From positions 5,987,840 to 6,051,839 of the forward strand of contig NC_133494.1 of NCBI RefSeq assembly GCF_025370935.1: 64,000 nt of DNA, given 5' to 3'. A program made the position numbers and the translations under genes. This document shows, piece after piece, positions 35,611-46,242 of this stretch. The DNA is from Choristoneura fumiferana. Lineage: Eukaryota > Arthropoda > Insecta > Lepidoptera > Tortricidae. Below the pieces are notes generated by a model that did no database searches, had not been told where the DNA came from, and saw only the letters and a program-made list of their open reading frames with translations. Numbering within the stretch: the first letter of the stretch is position 1; each line of letters starts with the position of its first letter.

Positions 35611-35838
35611 CTAGCCGTTAAACGCGACTCCGTCCGCGTTAATTCCGGTTTTCACTCTCCCGCGGAAACTATGCAATTTTCCGGGATAAAAACTATTCTA
35701 TGTCCTTCCTCGAGAGTTCAACTATCTGTGTACCGAATTTCATCTAAATCGGTTCAGCGGTTTAAACGTGATGAAGTTACAAACAAATAAACAAGCAAAC
35801 AAACAGAATTACAAACTTTCGCATTCATATTAGTTGGA
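35611..35838 (-). mobile_element. 228-bp mini-Helitron (copy A)
   Basis: On the minus strand it starts TCCAACTAATATGAATGCGA and ends GCGACGGAGTCGCG-like hairpin sequence, then CTAG, between host A and T. Same length in copy B (54307-54534). Confidence 0.75.
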
Positions 35839-36969
35839 TAGAAGAAATAACGAAACATGATCTATACTTTACGCAAAAACGAAGGATTTTAAGTACAAAA
35901 ATATCGTCATCACTTATTTTGTAAGTAAGTCTTCATAATTGAAGGATCAAAGAGCCACCAATATCTTCGGAACCATACCTTGGAGGGACCCTTTTATTAA
36001 TAACATGTTTTAGTTTTGGTTTTTATTTTAAATATTTTTAGGTACTTTTTAAGCTTAGGATAGCAATTTATTCTGGTAACACTATTTGTAAATAAAAATA
36101 ATCTTTGCATAGTAGAGTCGACATTATTCAGATAGAGACCCGGCTGTGTACCTTTACCCTGCGTGACTCTACGGCGGCCATTTCAGTTTTTTTAATGGCA
36201 GGATAAGGGGCAATCGCATTAAAGTTTTAAAGATAATCAACTCATATCGTTAAGACTAAATAGAGATTGTCACAGTACAGTTGTTTCCATATTTATCTTA
36301 GGCAACTTAACGACGACGTTAAATTTTGAATGGCACTATAAAATTAAATGTAACATGTAATAGGGCCTCGTAGCATAACACCAAACTTCTATAATCGCTT
36401 AATAAAAAATATTGAAGTTCTTATTATTTTCTTTGTTTTTTTTTAAATTCCCATGTATGTTTTAAGCGTGACAATTTGACGCAATACTTTGTTATTATTA
36501 AATGAATAATTAACAACCTTACGTATATCAGCAAAATAATTTATCCCTTTAGGTAAACAAGTACTAAGTTTATTAATCATGCTACATAAGGGAATGACGC
36601 ATTTGGGTTTGTACGAGTAGGGGATATATCAATAGAACGCCAATGCCATTTGTTTGAAAGACATTTAGCCTGACAACTGTGGCCATTGTTGCAATCTGAT
36701 TGGCCGGCCAAGGCAGGACTGTAGAGTCGGGAAATCAGATATCATGATCGATCGACTATTATGTCCATATACTATAAGTACGTGAATATATATATGCAGT
36801 GTGTGTTAATAGGTGAAATTCACTTTCACTTCTTCGGCCACTCTCATTCCTCTGCACTCGTCTAAAAGTGCACAGATCTGGTAAAAGGATGGTCTCATTC
36901 AAGTCTAATTATCGTATCACTATCCAGAAACTAAGCAGAACGGCAATAAGACAGGTACACAGATGAATG
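35839..36969. other. Non-coding stretch (copy A)
   Basis: No gene; equivalent to 54535-55675. Confidence 0.45.
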
Positions 36970-37190
36970 ACATAGCCATATGAATGCGAAAGTTTGTAAG
37001 TCTGTTTGTTTGTTGGTTTGTTTGTTTGTTTGTTACTCCGTCACGTCAAAACTGCTGAACTGATTTAGATGAAATTCGGTATAGAGATAGTTAGAGTTAC
37101 GGGACATAGGATAGTTTTTATCCCGAGAAATGGAATAGTACCCGCGGGATAGCGATAAACGAATTTTTCGCGGACGGAGTCGCGGGGTAC
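36970..37190 (+). mobile_element. Helitron-like element, plus orientation (copy A)
   Basis: GAATGCGAAAGTTTGTAAGT, a TGTTTGTT run, GATGAAATTCGGTATAGAGA and TTTTTATCCCG lead to CGCGGACGGAGTCGCGG. The CTAG end is missing. Copy B equivalent: 55676-55893, with a longer TTTG run. Confidence 0.65.
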
Positions 37191-37207
37191 AAGTACGATT
37201 ACTTGGA

Positions 37208-37383
37208 GTTAACACTTGACAGATGGGCGTGCCTTCAGTCAATTTTCAACTTTGAGGTCATACAAATAAAATAGTTTTTACATAATCTGTAAACGTGGGT
37301 AGCGGTAAAATAAAAATGGCTTTATTTGTATGACGTCAAAGTTGAAAATTGACTGAAGGCACGCCCATCTGTCAAGTGCCAAC
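37208..37383. mobile_element. 176-bp foldback MITE with ~63-bp arms (copy A)
   Basis: GTTAACACTTGACAGATGGG... is answered by ...CCCATCTGTCAAGTGCCAAC. The arms share CGTGCCTTCAGTCAATTTTC and are almost perfectly complementary. Copy B equivalent: 55911-56086. Confidence 0.85.
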
Positions 37384-37905
37384 TCGAATTAATCAAACTG
37401 TAACAGGCTAGTGAAAATATATACAAAAACGCCTTCACATCCCGTATAAAATACATGTAGACACAGAGGCTGTTTTACCCATGAATACACCATGAGTCAC
37501 TTGAATATAAAATAATATTGAAATGTAAAATTACATAATAAAGTTTTTTACTGAGCGTCATCCCACTTATTCTTTTACGACATTATTCTATTGTATTTCC
37601 CTACTTCGATTATACGAGTGTTAATCGGTAATTTTAAGCAATCATTTAGTTATGATTAGAGGAACGAAAAACTATATTACTATTGCCCCTGACTGCTGGA
37701 GGTCTGAAATTTGAGCGACGCGTACTATGAACGAACGAACCCGAATCATGGATGGTGGTCGTGCCTGGGGGGCTGCTACTAGGGCTTGCATTCCGAGATT
37801 CCAGGATCTCGTAATTACGGAATCTCGGATGATTTTGAACGATCTTTCAATGCTTAAATATAATAATATAAATCGAAGTTTGTATCGTACAGTCCTCTCA
37901 CTCTC
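37384..37905. other. Non-coding stretch ending in a broken hairpin MITE
   Basis: No gene. A 10-bp inverted repeat CCGAGATTCC/GGAATCTCGG lies near 37795-37830. From about 37873 the hairpin MITE left arm begins, and it is cut off by the gap. Confidence 0.5.
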
Positions 37906-38005
37906 NNNNNNNNNNNNNNNNNNNNNNNNNNNNNNNNNNNNNNNNNNNNNNNNNNNNNNNNNNNNNNNNNNNNNNNNNNNNNNNNNNNNNNNNNNNNNNN
38001 NNNNN
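37906..38005. other. Assembly gap, 100 N
   Basis: Exactly 100 Ns, the usual placeholder for a gap of unknown size. No feature can be called through it. A translated frame crossing it is meaningless. Confidence 0.98.
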
Positions 38006-38609
38006 AATTTGTAAAAAAAATTTCAAGGTAATGGTAATCAATAAAATAAATCTCAGAGGACCGTTAGTACTAGAAAGCTGTAAATTTGGTATAAATTTAC
38101 CTATCTATCACGCCAACAAAGTGGTAAAATAAAAAGAATAAAAAAAATTTTTTAGGTACCTCCCATAGACATAAATGAGGGTGATTTTTTTTTTCTCAAC
38201 TAACCCTGCATTGTGGGTATCGTTGGATAGGTCTTTTAAAACCAATGGGGGGTTGCTAAGAGATTTTTCGATTCAGTGATCTGTTTGTGAAATATTCAAC
38301 TTTAAAGTGAAAACTTTCATCAAAATCGAGCGTCTCCCCCCTCTAAAATCTAAACCGTTGGGTGAAAAAAATTCGGAAAATTAAGATGGTAGTAAGTATA
38401 TCAAATTTACAAAAAATATTATAACGACTAAGATTGTTTGAGGATTTGTAGTAGTTCAAGAGTTACTAGCAGCCTAAGGTATAAAACATACCTAAACTTG
38501 GAAGATTCCGTACACAATACGAAATCCTTAGAAAAATTAAGTACTTGATTTTTTCGTAATGGCTACGGAACCCTTTTTTGGGCGTGTCCGATACGCTCTT
38601 GGCCGGTTT
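38006..38609 (-). mobile_element. Left arm of a ~600-bp inverted repeat; dispersed repeat copy 9
   Basis: This is mostly an antisense GGTTCCG-family repeat, truncated at CTCAGAGGACCGTTAGTACT. The truncation point and the flank GGTAATGGTAATCAATAAAA are shared, inverted, with 42217-42815, so the two arms are one duplicated locus and not separate insertions. Confidence 0.8.
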
Positions 38610-38711
38610 TTGTTAATTCAACTTACTTGTATAAGAAGTCTTCTCTAAGAAGTTGGCTAAGTGCCACTTGCAAGCGCATGAAAACACAGTCGGAGTTGAA
38701 GCGTCGTGAAA

Positions 38712-38776
38712 TCAGGAATCGTTTACGAATCCCCATTCTTGTTACCAAAGCTGATTACACTATAATATTATAACTG
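38712..38776 (+). repeat. ~64-bp direct repeat flanking the LINE (left)
   Basis: ATCAGGAATCGTTTACGAAT...TTGTTACCAAAGCTGATTAC recurs in the same orientation at 42131-42192. Each unit has AATCAG/CTGATT ends. Confidence 0.7.
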
Positions 38777-38866
38777 GTTTGCCGCAGATAGTCGGCTCTC
38801 AGATTATCGCGCTTGGTTATAGTCACAGCGCCGTCTCAGTTCAAAGTCGTGGAGTTTAGCTTCACC

Positions 38867-39682
38867 TTAGCTCTCCACTCCTGTCGGTTTAGCGGCCTCG
38901 TTCTCCCACTGAGACGGCACTATGGTGCAACTTTTCATGGTTCTCTTTAGCACGTCCTTATACCTCAAAACTTGCCCGCCATGCTTACGCTTGCCATCCT
39001 CAAGTTCTGACCAGAAGACGCGCTTCGTCACCCGCTGCTCTGACATTCGCGTAACGTGTCCGCTCCACCGAAGTGGTCGCCGCATGAGGTAGGACTCAAT
39101 GCCACCTACCTACTTTGCTCTGCCCAGCACTTCGGTATTCCGTACATGATCAGGCCATTTGATCCTTCAAACTTTTCGAGCATCTTAGGTGGAAACGCTA
39201 GCTTGCGGATGTGCCTGTGATACGCGGTCCACGCTTCAGCAGGTGCAATAAGTTTAGGAAGGACGATGACATGTACACAGAGATCTTTGTGACTAGTTTA
39301 AGGTCATGCGAACAGAAAACCTTGAAATCCAACTTACCGAATGCTGCAGCTGCAGCTCCGATTCGGCTGTTAATCTCGGCGTCAAGCTCACACCCACACG
39401 CGCTAGCACACAACTTGCTTCACCCCACAGTAACGGGTAAGAAGTTTGATGTTCACTCTCGAGAGCGACGCAGCACTGCATGTCGTCATGCAGGAGTCGG
39501 AGAAGTCTCACAAAGTTTTCTGTGCATCCTATTCTTACTGTGATCACCCATAGAGCTTCTCGAGGGACACTATCAAAGGTTTTCTCGAGATCGACGAAGC
39601 AGATGCACATGCGGCGGCTTTGCTCTCTGTTCTTTTCCTGTAATTGCCGCAGTGAGAAAATAGCGCCCAGATTAACAGCCAA
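38867..39682 (-). pseudogene. Decayed LINE: RT palm fragment and C-terminus
   Basis: On the minus strand 39682-39420 reads CICFVDLEKTFDSVPREALW and LLHDDMQCCV, from the RT domain. Then EINSRIGAAAAAFGKLDFKV and, at 39085-38867, LRWSGHVTRMSEQRVTKRVF. The catalytic FADD-type segment between palm and tail is missing. Frameshifts are many. It belongs to the same element as 40030-41680. Confidence 0.85.
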
Positions 39683-40020
39683 ATCGGAGCTGCAGCTGCA
39701 GCATTATATAAATTGGATTTCAAGCTCTTCTGTACGCATGACCTTAAACTAGTCGTAAAAATCTCTGTGTACATGTCCATGGTCGTTCCTAACTTATTGT
39801 ACTCTGCTGAAGCGTGGATGGTGTATCGCAGGCACATTCGATGCTAGACCGTTTCTACCTAAGATGCCTCAGAAAACTTTGAAGGATCAAATGGTCTGAT
39901 TCGTGTGCGGAATACGAAAGTGCTGCTGCGCAGGGCCAATGTAGGTGGCATTGAGTCCTACCTCATGCGGTGACAATTTCGGTGGTGCGGACACGTTACG
40001 CGAATTAGGTCGAATGCCAA
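39660..40020 (+). pseudogene. Inverted second copy of the LINE C-terminus
   Basis: On the plus strand the frame reads LTAKSELQLQH or, in another frame, INSQIGAAAAALYKLDFKLF, then MVVPNLLYSAEAWMVYRRHI, GIESYLMR and RWCGHVTRI. It is the same C-terminal region as 39413-38867 but in the opposite direction, joined head-to-head at about 39660-39680. Confidence 0.75.
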
Positions 40021-40029
40021 ACTGAGTCT

Positions 40030-40560
40030 CAGGCAATATTTTTTAAGAAAGTTCCTTAAGGCGGTTCATTAGGACTCGGGCAAATATTTTCCCCGGGACT
40101 TACATCAGAGAAGTACTCCTTTGTTCTTATATAAGACTTTCAAGGCTGATGGGACTCTCTCTTCTCTCCACATCAGCTGAAAGAGCTCCCATACGGCCGT
40201 ATGCAATTCCTCAACGCCGTATTTGAGCAGTTCACCGGTATAAAATCAATGCCGACCGCGCGCTTATTTTTTTTGTTGCTTAATACTTAGCCAGAACAAC
40301 CTTGCTTTGTCTCAGCGGCTAGTCCAGCTTTATGTCAATAGGAAGTTGGGAAATTGAGCGAACGTGTTCCAGGTCAACCGACCTATCTACGTTCAGCAGA
40401 GAGTTGAAATGTTTCTGCCTATCGCATCAGCACTTCTTCCTTACCTTTAAAAAGGCCTTCGCCACTAACAGGCTTAAGTGGGACTTTTGCAAGTGAAGTC
40501 GTGCCGATTAGCTTTTTAATTTCACCATAGAACTTCCCTAGCTGATTAGTATTTGCAAGC
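40030..40560 (-). pseudogene. Decayed LINE: N-terminal part of the RT domain
   Basis: The minus strand gives LKYGVEELHTAVWELFQLMW and REERVPSA, typical of the RT fingers region, with frameshifts and stops. It links the upstream endonuclease block to the RT palm. Confidence 0.7.
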
Positions 40561-41680
40561 CACTGCAAATAGCGAGCTTTGTCTTGCCATCACTTGTCTT
40601 TGTTTCCGAGCTAGTCTGCGTAGCTCCAGGTCACTACTTTTGATCTTCGCCATACTGTATGAATTGGTACCCCTGTGCTGCTGTAGAGGACGTCGGTTAT
40701 CAATCGCCTTTCTAAGGACTCCATCATTCTCATCAATCCAATCCTCGTGTTTTGGTTTTGGACTTTCAGACCTCAATCAGCATCAAGATCGCCATGATCT
40801 TATTAGAAAGAGGCAACGCAGCAATCAAGAGTCATAGTATATTTTCCTTGATCCCGAGATCCGTAAGCCTATCAACGGTTAGAGACGTCGGCTTAGTTCT
40901 ACCAGATATACAAGGCAAGGAGGATGGAGGCGGAGACGAAGTTTCGTCACAACAAGCCTATGATCGGTCCAGAAGTGTGCACCACGCATGACACGGGTGA
41001 TTAGGACTTGGGAAACATCCCTTTGGCGTACGATGGCATAATCTATCAGATGCGTGTTTGGACCTTGGATGCATCCACGTGTTTTAATGCTTAGCGGGAA
41101 GTCTGAACATTGCGTTTGTAACTGCAAGATGAAATTGTGCACAGAAATTTAGTAGCAGCTATCAGTTATCGTTCATTCTGCCTACTCCGTGTCTACCTAG
41201 AACATTAGGCCATGCAATAAAGTCCTGTCTGACTCTGGCATTGAAATCACCTAACAAAAGGATCTGCTCCCTAGGTCGTACACTCTCTATACAGTGACTC
41301 CACGGAGCTTATCCAACATACAACATGATAACATAAAGGTAGTAGTTGTTATCCAGGTGAAGGCGCAAAGTGATCACGCGGTCCGAGATGTGCACCGGAT
41401 TCTCTTGTAACTTCTTAATGAGTTGATCCTTGAACCGCAAATCCTACGCCTGACCTTCGCGGCTCGGTCGAGGCGAGTCCTTTCCAGAAGAATGTATACC
41501 CGCCACCTTACTCCACCAGCTCACCCTCATCAGCAAGGTGTGTTTCGCTGAGAGCAGCTCTATCGATATTATAGCGAGAGAGTTCCCGAGCTACAATGGC
41601 GGTCTTATGCTCTGGGCAGCGTTGTCATTACGATCAAGAAGAGTTCGCACGTTCCATGCACCAAATCTCATTTCCGATTG
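40546..41680 (-). pseudogene. Decayed LINE: AP-type endonuclease and linker
   Basis: From 41680 the minus strand reads RFGAWNVRTLLDRNDNAAQS and, in the next frame, ELSRYNIDRAALSETHLADE, the start of an exonuclease-endonuclease-phosphatase domain. At 41142-40879 it reads IDYAIVRQRDVSQV and GAHFWTDHRLVVTKLRLRL, the domain end with its DHR motif. A linker (40776-40546, PKPKHEDWIDENDGVLRKAI) follows. Several frameshifts make it non-functional. Confidence 0.85.
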
Positions 41681-41689
41681 ATTTATAGT

Positions 41690-42130
41690 ATTTATTATTA
41701 TTTATTTTATTTCGATCACGTGTTTTTTAAGATGCGAAGGCAGCCGCGGTTACACTACACCTTCCGTGTGTTTGGCGTGAGCTTTTTTCAGGACACCTTT
41801 TCTAGCCCCTTCCAAGGCTAAGCAAAGAGAGCAGTACCACCCTTAATAGGGCTGCTCTGATGCTCCGGGTGCTGCCGAACCCTCTCAGTCCCCCCAGTGC
41901 AGAATGAAGCGACCACGGTGTCATACAACACCCCCAGAGCCGCCCACGTGTTGGCCCAGACAAAGCCCGGTTGCATCAAACCAAAACGTTTCTACTTCAG
42001 CATTCGCCGTGGGACTTTGTTGCTTCTAATATTTGTATAAATGAATACGGACTCCTTAATATAAAATGATAATTCACCGTTTTCACTTGATTTGATACCC
42101 AGTAGAGGATTACAAAGAAAATCAAGTAAT
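41690..42130. other. Probable LINE 5' region
   Basis: GC-richer, with CCAGTGCAGAATGAAGCGAC and similar words. It probably continues the LINE upstream (antisense), but no clear protein motif is seen. Confidence 0.4.
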
Positions 42131-42192
42131 CGTAATCAGGAATCGATTACGAAATCCCCATCTTTGTTACCAAAGCTGATTACATTATTTTA
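42131..42192 (+). repeat. ~64-bp direct repeat flanking the LINE (right)
   Basis: Same-orientation partner of 38712-38776, a few substitutions different. Confidence 0.7.
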
Positions 42193-42216
42193 TAATAAGT
42201 AAGGTGAATTATTAAA

Positions 42217-42815
42217 AAACGGCCAAGAGCGTATCGGATACGCCCAAGAAAGGTTCCGTAGCCATTACGAAAAAATCAAGTACTTAATATTTTTCTAAGG
42301 ATTTCGTATTGTGTACGGAATCTTTCAAGTTTAGGTATGTTTTATACCTTAGGCTGCTAGTAACTCTTGAACTACTACAAATTCTCAAACAATCTTAGTC
42401 GATAATTTTCTTGTAAATTTGATTATACTTACTACCATCCTTAATTTTTCCGAATTTTTTCACCCAACGGTTTAGATTTTAGAGGGGGAGACGCTCGATT
42501 TTGATGAAAGTTTTCACTTTAAAGTTGAATATTTCACAAACAGATCACTGAATCGAAAAATCGTCTCAGCAACCCCCCATTGGTTTTAAAAGACCTATCC
42601 AACGATACCCCACAATGCAGGGTAGTTGAGAAAAAAAATCACCCTCATTTTATGTCTAATGGGAATACCCTAAAAAAATTTTTTTATTATTTTTTATTTT
42701 ACCACTTTGTTGGCGTGATAGATAGGTAAATTTATACCAAATTACAGCTTTTCTAGTACTAACGGTCTCTGAGATTTATTTTATTGATTACCATTACCTT
42801 GAATTTTCTTTACAA
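42217..42815 (+). mobile_element. Right arm of the ~600-bp inverted repeat; dispersed repeat copy 10
   Basis: It starts CGGCCAAGAGCGTATCGGAT and ends at the same unusual truncation point as copy 9, followed by TTTATTTTATTGATTACCAT. Confidence 0.8.
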
Positions 42816-42817
42816 TT

Positions 42818-43237
42818 AAGCATCTTTGCGAGCCATCATAGCTTGTAATACAACCACTTAGAGCCGGCAGACCAACTTGTTTCAGCGGCGGTGATGTCAT
42901 ACTTGGAATTGGTTCCAAACTGACCATTTCCCTTATCGTTTTTTTTTCACAACAATAAAGCGACTTGCGCGCGTCATAGCTCCGAAATGCAACCACTGAG
43001 AGCAGGCAGACCAATTCGTTTCACATGGGAGACGCCATACTTTGAATATGTACTAAAACTAACCATTTCTGTTATCGTTTTTTTTTTCGCAACAATAAAG
43101 CCTCTTTGATGAGCTATATCTCAAAGTTGCACCCACGAGAGCAGGCAGACCAAAAATTATTCACATCAGCAGACCACTCTACAACACATAAAATGAGTCT
43201 AACCGTTTCCATGGATCGTTTTAAAAATTCCTGCCAC
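42818..43237 (+). repeat. Three 140-bp tandem units
   Basis: Units start at 42818, 42958 and 43098, each with AAGC..., then G(A/C)CGGCAGACCAA-like GCAGGCAGACCAA and, in units 1 and 2, TTATCGTTTTTTTT...CAACAAT. The 140-bp spacing is exact although the units are diverged. No coding frame. Confidence 0.75.
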
Positions 43238-43698
43238 CTCTTTAGACTATTACTAATATCCTTTTCATCACACTTGCTCCTCAATGATGTTATTCCATGC
43301 CTGTATACTAAAGGAAAATGGCCTCAATTGTTCCCGCGGGAACTATTGATTTATGTATAGTTTTTCTCCCCAAGGGAGTTATAACTTTAGTTTTAAAAGT
43401 TAGCGGTACGTCATTTCGGACTAAAGAGGTCTCAAGTCAGCCAACTTTTTATTTACATCTTTAAAACTTAGCTATAACCCAATTTTACCCCATCAATAAT
43501 TGACACGCTTCATGAAACTTCCTTATTTTTATATTTTATTTTATATTTTAAATTGATATAATTTTTTTGCAATAATTTTAGTAAATATTTTTTTAGCAAG
43601 TTGAAACAATCTGGCCGTAAGACCATTTGAATTATAAACTAAACACAGTTCTTAGCATTATCTATGGTAGACGACTCGAAAGAAGTGACAATCAGGAG

Positions 43699-43800
43699 GG
43701 CTACTACGAAATTCGAAAATCCAAGTTCAAATCGTTTTCCTGACGCTAATATTATTTAATACGAGAGTGAGAGGGACGGTGCGAATTTTGAAGTTTAGCC
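43699..43800. mobile_element. Hairpin MITE, copy in B (right arm shortened)
   Basis: Same as 25269-25389, but about 25 bp of the right arm are gone (GACGGTGCGAATTTTGAAGT). Confidence 0.7.
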
Positions 43801-44041
43801 CCTGTATTGGCGGGGAGGGAGCCATTATTTTATTCAGTTGTTTTAGCGTACTTCTTTTGCCGAGCTGTAAAGTTTTTAGACACAAAATATTTTCATTTTA
43901 TGCATTTTTTTCCTCGCAATGTGATGAAAATCATTGTGTGTATCACGGGCACTCATAGGTACTAATATATTACCTACTAGCTTCCCCGCGGCTTCGCCCC
44001 TGTTCCAGTTTTTCTTTTTCGGGGATTCATTTTTGTTTATT

Positions 44042-44706
44042 AGGGTTCCGTATTCAACTAGGAACCCTTATAGTTTCGCCATGTCCTGTTCCGTCCGCGG
44101 CTAAGCTCAGAGACCGTTAGCACTAGAAAGCTGTAATTTGGCATGAATATACATATCAGTCACGCCAAAACAGTAGTGAAATAAAAAACAATAAAAATTT
44201 TTTTTAGGGTATCTCCCATAGACATAAATTGGGGGTTTATTTATTTATTTGACTAACGCTATAGTGTGAGATATCGTTGGATAGGTCTACTGTTGTGGGT
44301 AAATGCATGATGATTTTGTCTATTTAGTTTTTTTTTGTGAATTCGTTGTCACCTTTAAATAAAATAAAATATCCATATAAATATGGTTTAGGCCCCCTTT
44401 TAAAATTTCTTGGTATAGTAGAAACTTTCACAATACAGATGAATCTGCAAGCACTTTTTTTATACAGGAAGACTAAACATAAGGAACAATAATAGCGTAA
44501 AATATTCAAATAAAGTTAAAAAAACCGGCCAAGAGCGTGTCAGACATGCCCAAATAGGGTTCCGTAGATATTACGAAAAAATTAAGTAATAATTCTAAGG
44601 ATTTCGTAATCTTCCAAGTTTAGGTATATTTTATACCTTAGGCTTTGATTTTTTCGTAATGGCTACGGAACCCCATCTTGGGCGTGTTCGACACGCTCTT
44701 GGCCGG
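44042..44706 (-). mobile_element. Rearranged dispersed repeat, copy B counterpart of copy 6
   Basis: The two ends match 25728-25995 and 26322-26380. The middle is replaced by sequence equal to 23908-24290, including the start of another repeat in plus orientation (CCGGCCAAGAGCGTGTCAGA at 44525). Confidence 0.75.
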
Positions 44707-44834
44707 TTTTATTTATTTATAGATAGATAGAACAGGTACATATTATTTGTGAAAGTAGCTCGCTGTCTGTCTGCTACTTCTTCACGCTTAAACCGCGGAA
44801 GAGATTCAGATGAAATTAAGTATGAAGATATTCT

Positions 44835-45096
44835 ACCGGATGGCTAAGTGGTTAGAGAACCTGACTACGAAGCTTGAGGTCCTGGGTTCGAATCCCGGCC
44901 GGGACAGATATTTGTGTGAATATCACGAATGTTTGTTCTCGGGTCTTGGATGTTTAATATGTATATAAGTATGTATTTATCTATATAAGTATGTTTATCC
45001 GTTGCCTAGTATCCATAGTACAAGCTTTGCTTAGTTTGGGACTAGGTCAATTGGTGTCAAGTGTCCCATGATATTTATTTATTTTATTTTATTTAT
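44835..45096 (+). mobile_element. tRNA-derived SINE, second family (copy B)
   Basis: Equivalent of 26507-26768, nearly identical, inserted in the same Helitron-like fragment. Confidence 0.8.
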
Positions 45097-45196
45097 TCTG
45101 AGACCCCGGGAAGGAAATAATTCTGGTAAGTTGCAAAGTTCCCGCGGGATAGCGATACTTAAACGATTTCTTTACAGATAGAGTCACGAGCAAAAG

Positions 45197-45658
45197 CTAT
45201 TCTACGATATAGGGTTTTCTTCGGTATTATTATAATTGTACCTATTTTAAAATAATACTTTCTAAAAGGGACCGCAAACGGACCATTATATCCATTACTT
45301 TTTCTTTTGAGAGAACATCTTTAAGAGGTCAGTCATCCAATATTCATATTTTACCTGTTAGGCAAACTTTTCTTATTTGATATACCGAAAGTCATTTGGA
45401 GAGTCAAATAGCACGTAAGTAATTGAAATATCACTGCCTATCTATCCTCCCCAAAAGAGATCTTATACTTGAAATGACATTAGGCAACTCTGGTACTTAT
45501 CGAAAATTCTTTTGTTAGTAAGAATACCAATTTTGTTTTTCTCAGTAATTTTTTCTAGTATTTTCTTCCTTTTTAAGCGTCTTTTAGCTACCGGAATATT
45601 ACTGGTTTACCGTATTTATCTAGGTATATAAGTATGTTTATCCGTTGCCTACTGCTGT
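45197..45658. other. Non-coding stretch (copy B)
   Basis: No gene; equivalent to 26881-27330. Confidence 0.45.
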
Positions 45659-45880
45659 CTCGGCGCCCAATATCATTTCTTCGCTTTCGGCGTTGAGACT
45701 CTAGGTCCTTGGGGTAAGGGTGCGCTGGAGCTACACAGGGAGCTCAGCAATAGGTTAAGGGAGGCAACAGGCAACCCTCGCGCCGGCAGCTTTCTCGCGC
45801 AAAGAATCTCAATCGCAGTTCAACGCGGGAATGCTGCCTGCGTGATGGGCACCATGCCAAGAGGCCCACCTCTCTTTTTA
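45659..45880 (+). pseudogene. Retroelement protein C-terminus, open in copy B
   Basis: An open frame reads GAQYHFFAFGVETLGPWGKG, LELHRELSNRLREATGNPRA, GSFLAQRISIAVQRGNAACV and MGTMPRGPP. The GETLGPWG...GSFL.QRIS.A.QRGNAA pattern is one I associate with C-termini of insect retroelement polyproteins. It is a fragment: no catalytic domain is attached, and the 3' side runs straight into the dispersed repeat at 45876. Copy A has the same fragment with a 1-bp deletion. Confidence 0.65.
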
Positions 45881-46242
45881 GGGTTCCGGAGCCAAAATGG
45901 CAAAAACGGAACCCTTATAGTTTCGCCATATCTGTCTGTCTGTCTCTCCGTCCGTCCGCGGCTTTGCTCAGGGACTATCAATGCTAGAAAGCTGTAATTT
46001 TGCACGGATATATATGTAAACTATGCCGACAAAATGGTATAATAAAAAATTTTTTTAGGGTATCTCCCATAGACGTAAAGTGGGGGTGTTTTTTTTTTCT
46101 CATCTAACCCTATAGTGGGTATCGTTGGATTGGTCTTTTAAAACCATTAGTGGTTTGCTGAGACGAATTTTTGATTCAGTGATTTTTTCGTAATGGCTAC
46201 GGAACCCTATTTTGGGCGTGTCCGACACGCTCTTGGCCGGTT
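45876..46242 (-). mobile_element. GGTTCCG-bounded dispersed repeat (copy B of copy 7)
   Basis: Same internally deleted form as 27546-27912. Confidence 0.8.

Larger units (their letters stand above)
24833..37905 (+). repeat. Duplicated segment, copy A (13.1 kb)
   Basis: This is collinear with 43250-56613. Long stretches of unique and repeat DNA are nearly identical, with SNPs and small indels. Its right end is not natural: it is cut by the N gap. Its left end is TTACTAATATCC at 24833, 27 bp after a dispersed repeat. Apart from the retroelement relics described separately, the only gene seen inside it is the YDxP-protein gene. Confidence 0.9.

Noticed and set aside
37727..38014. Reading frame crossing the N gap
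   Set aside because: It consists largely of Ns and joins unlinked contigs.
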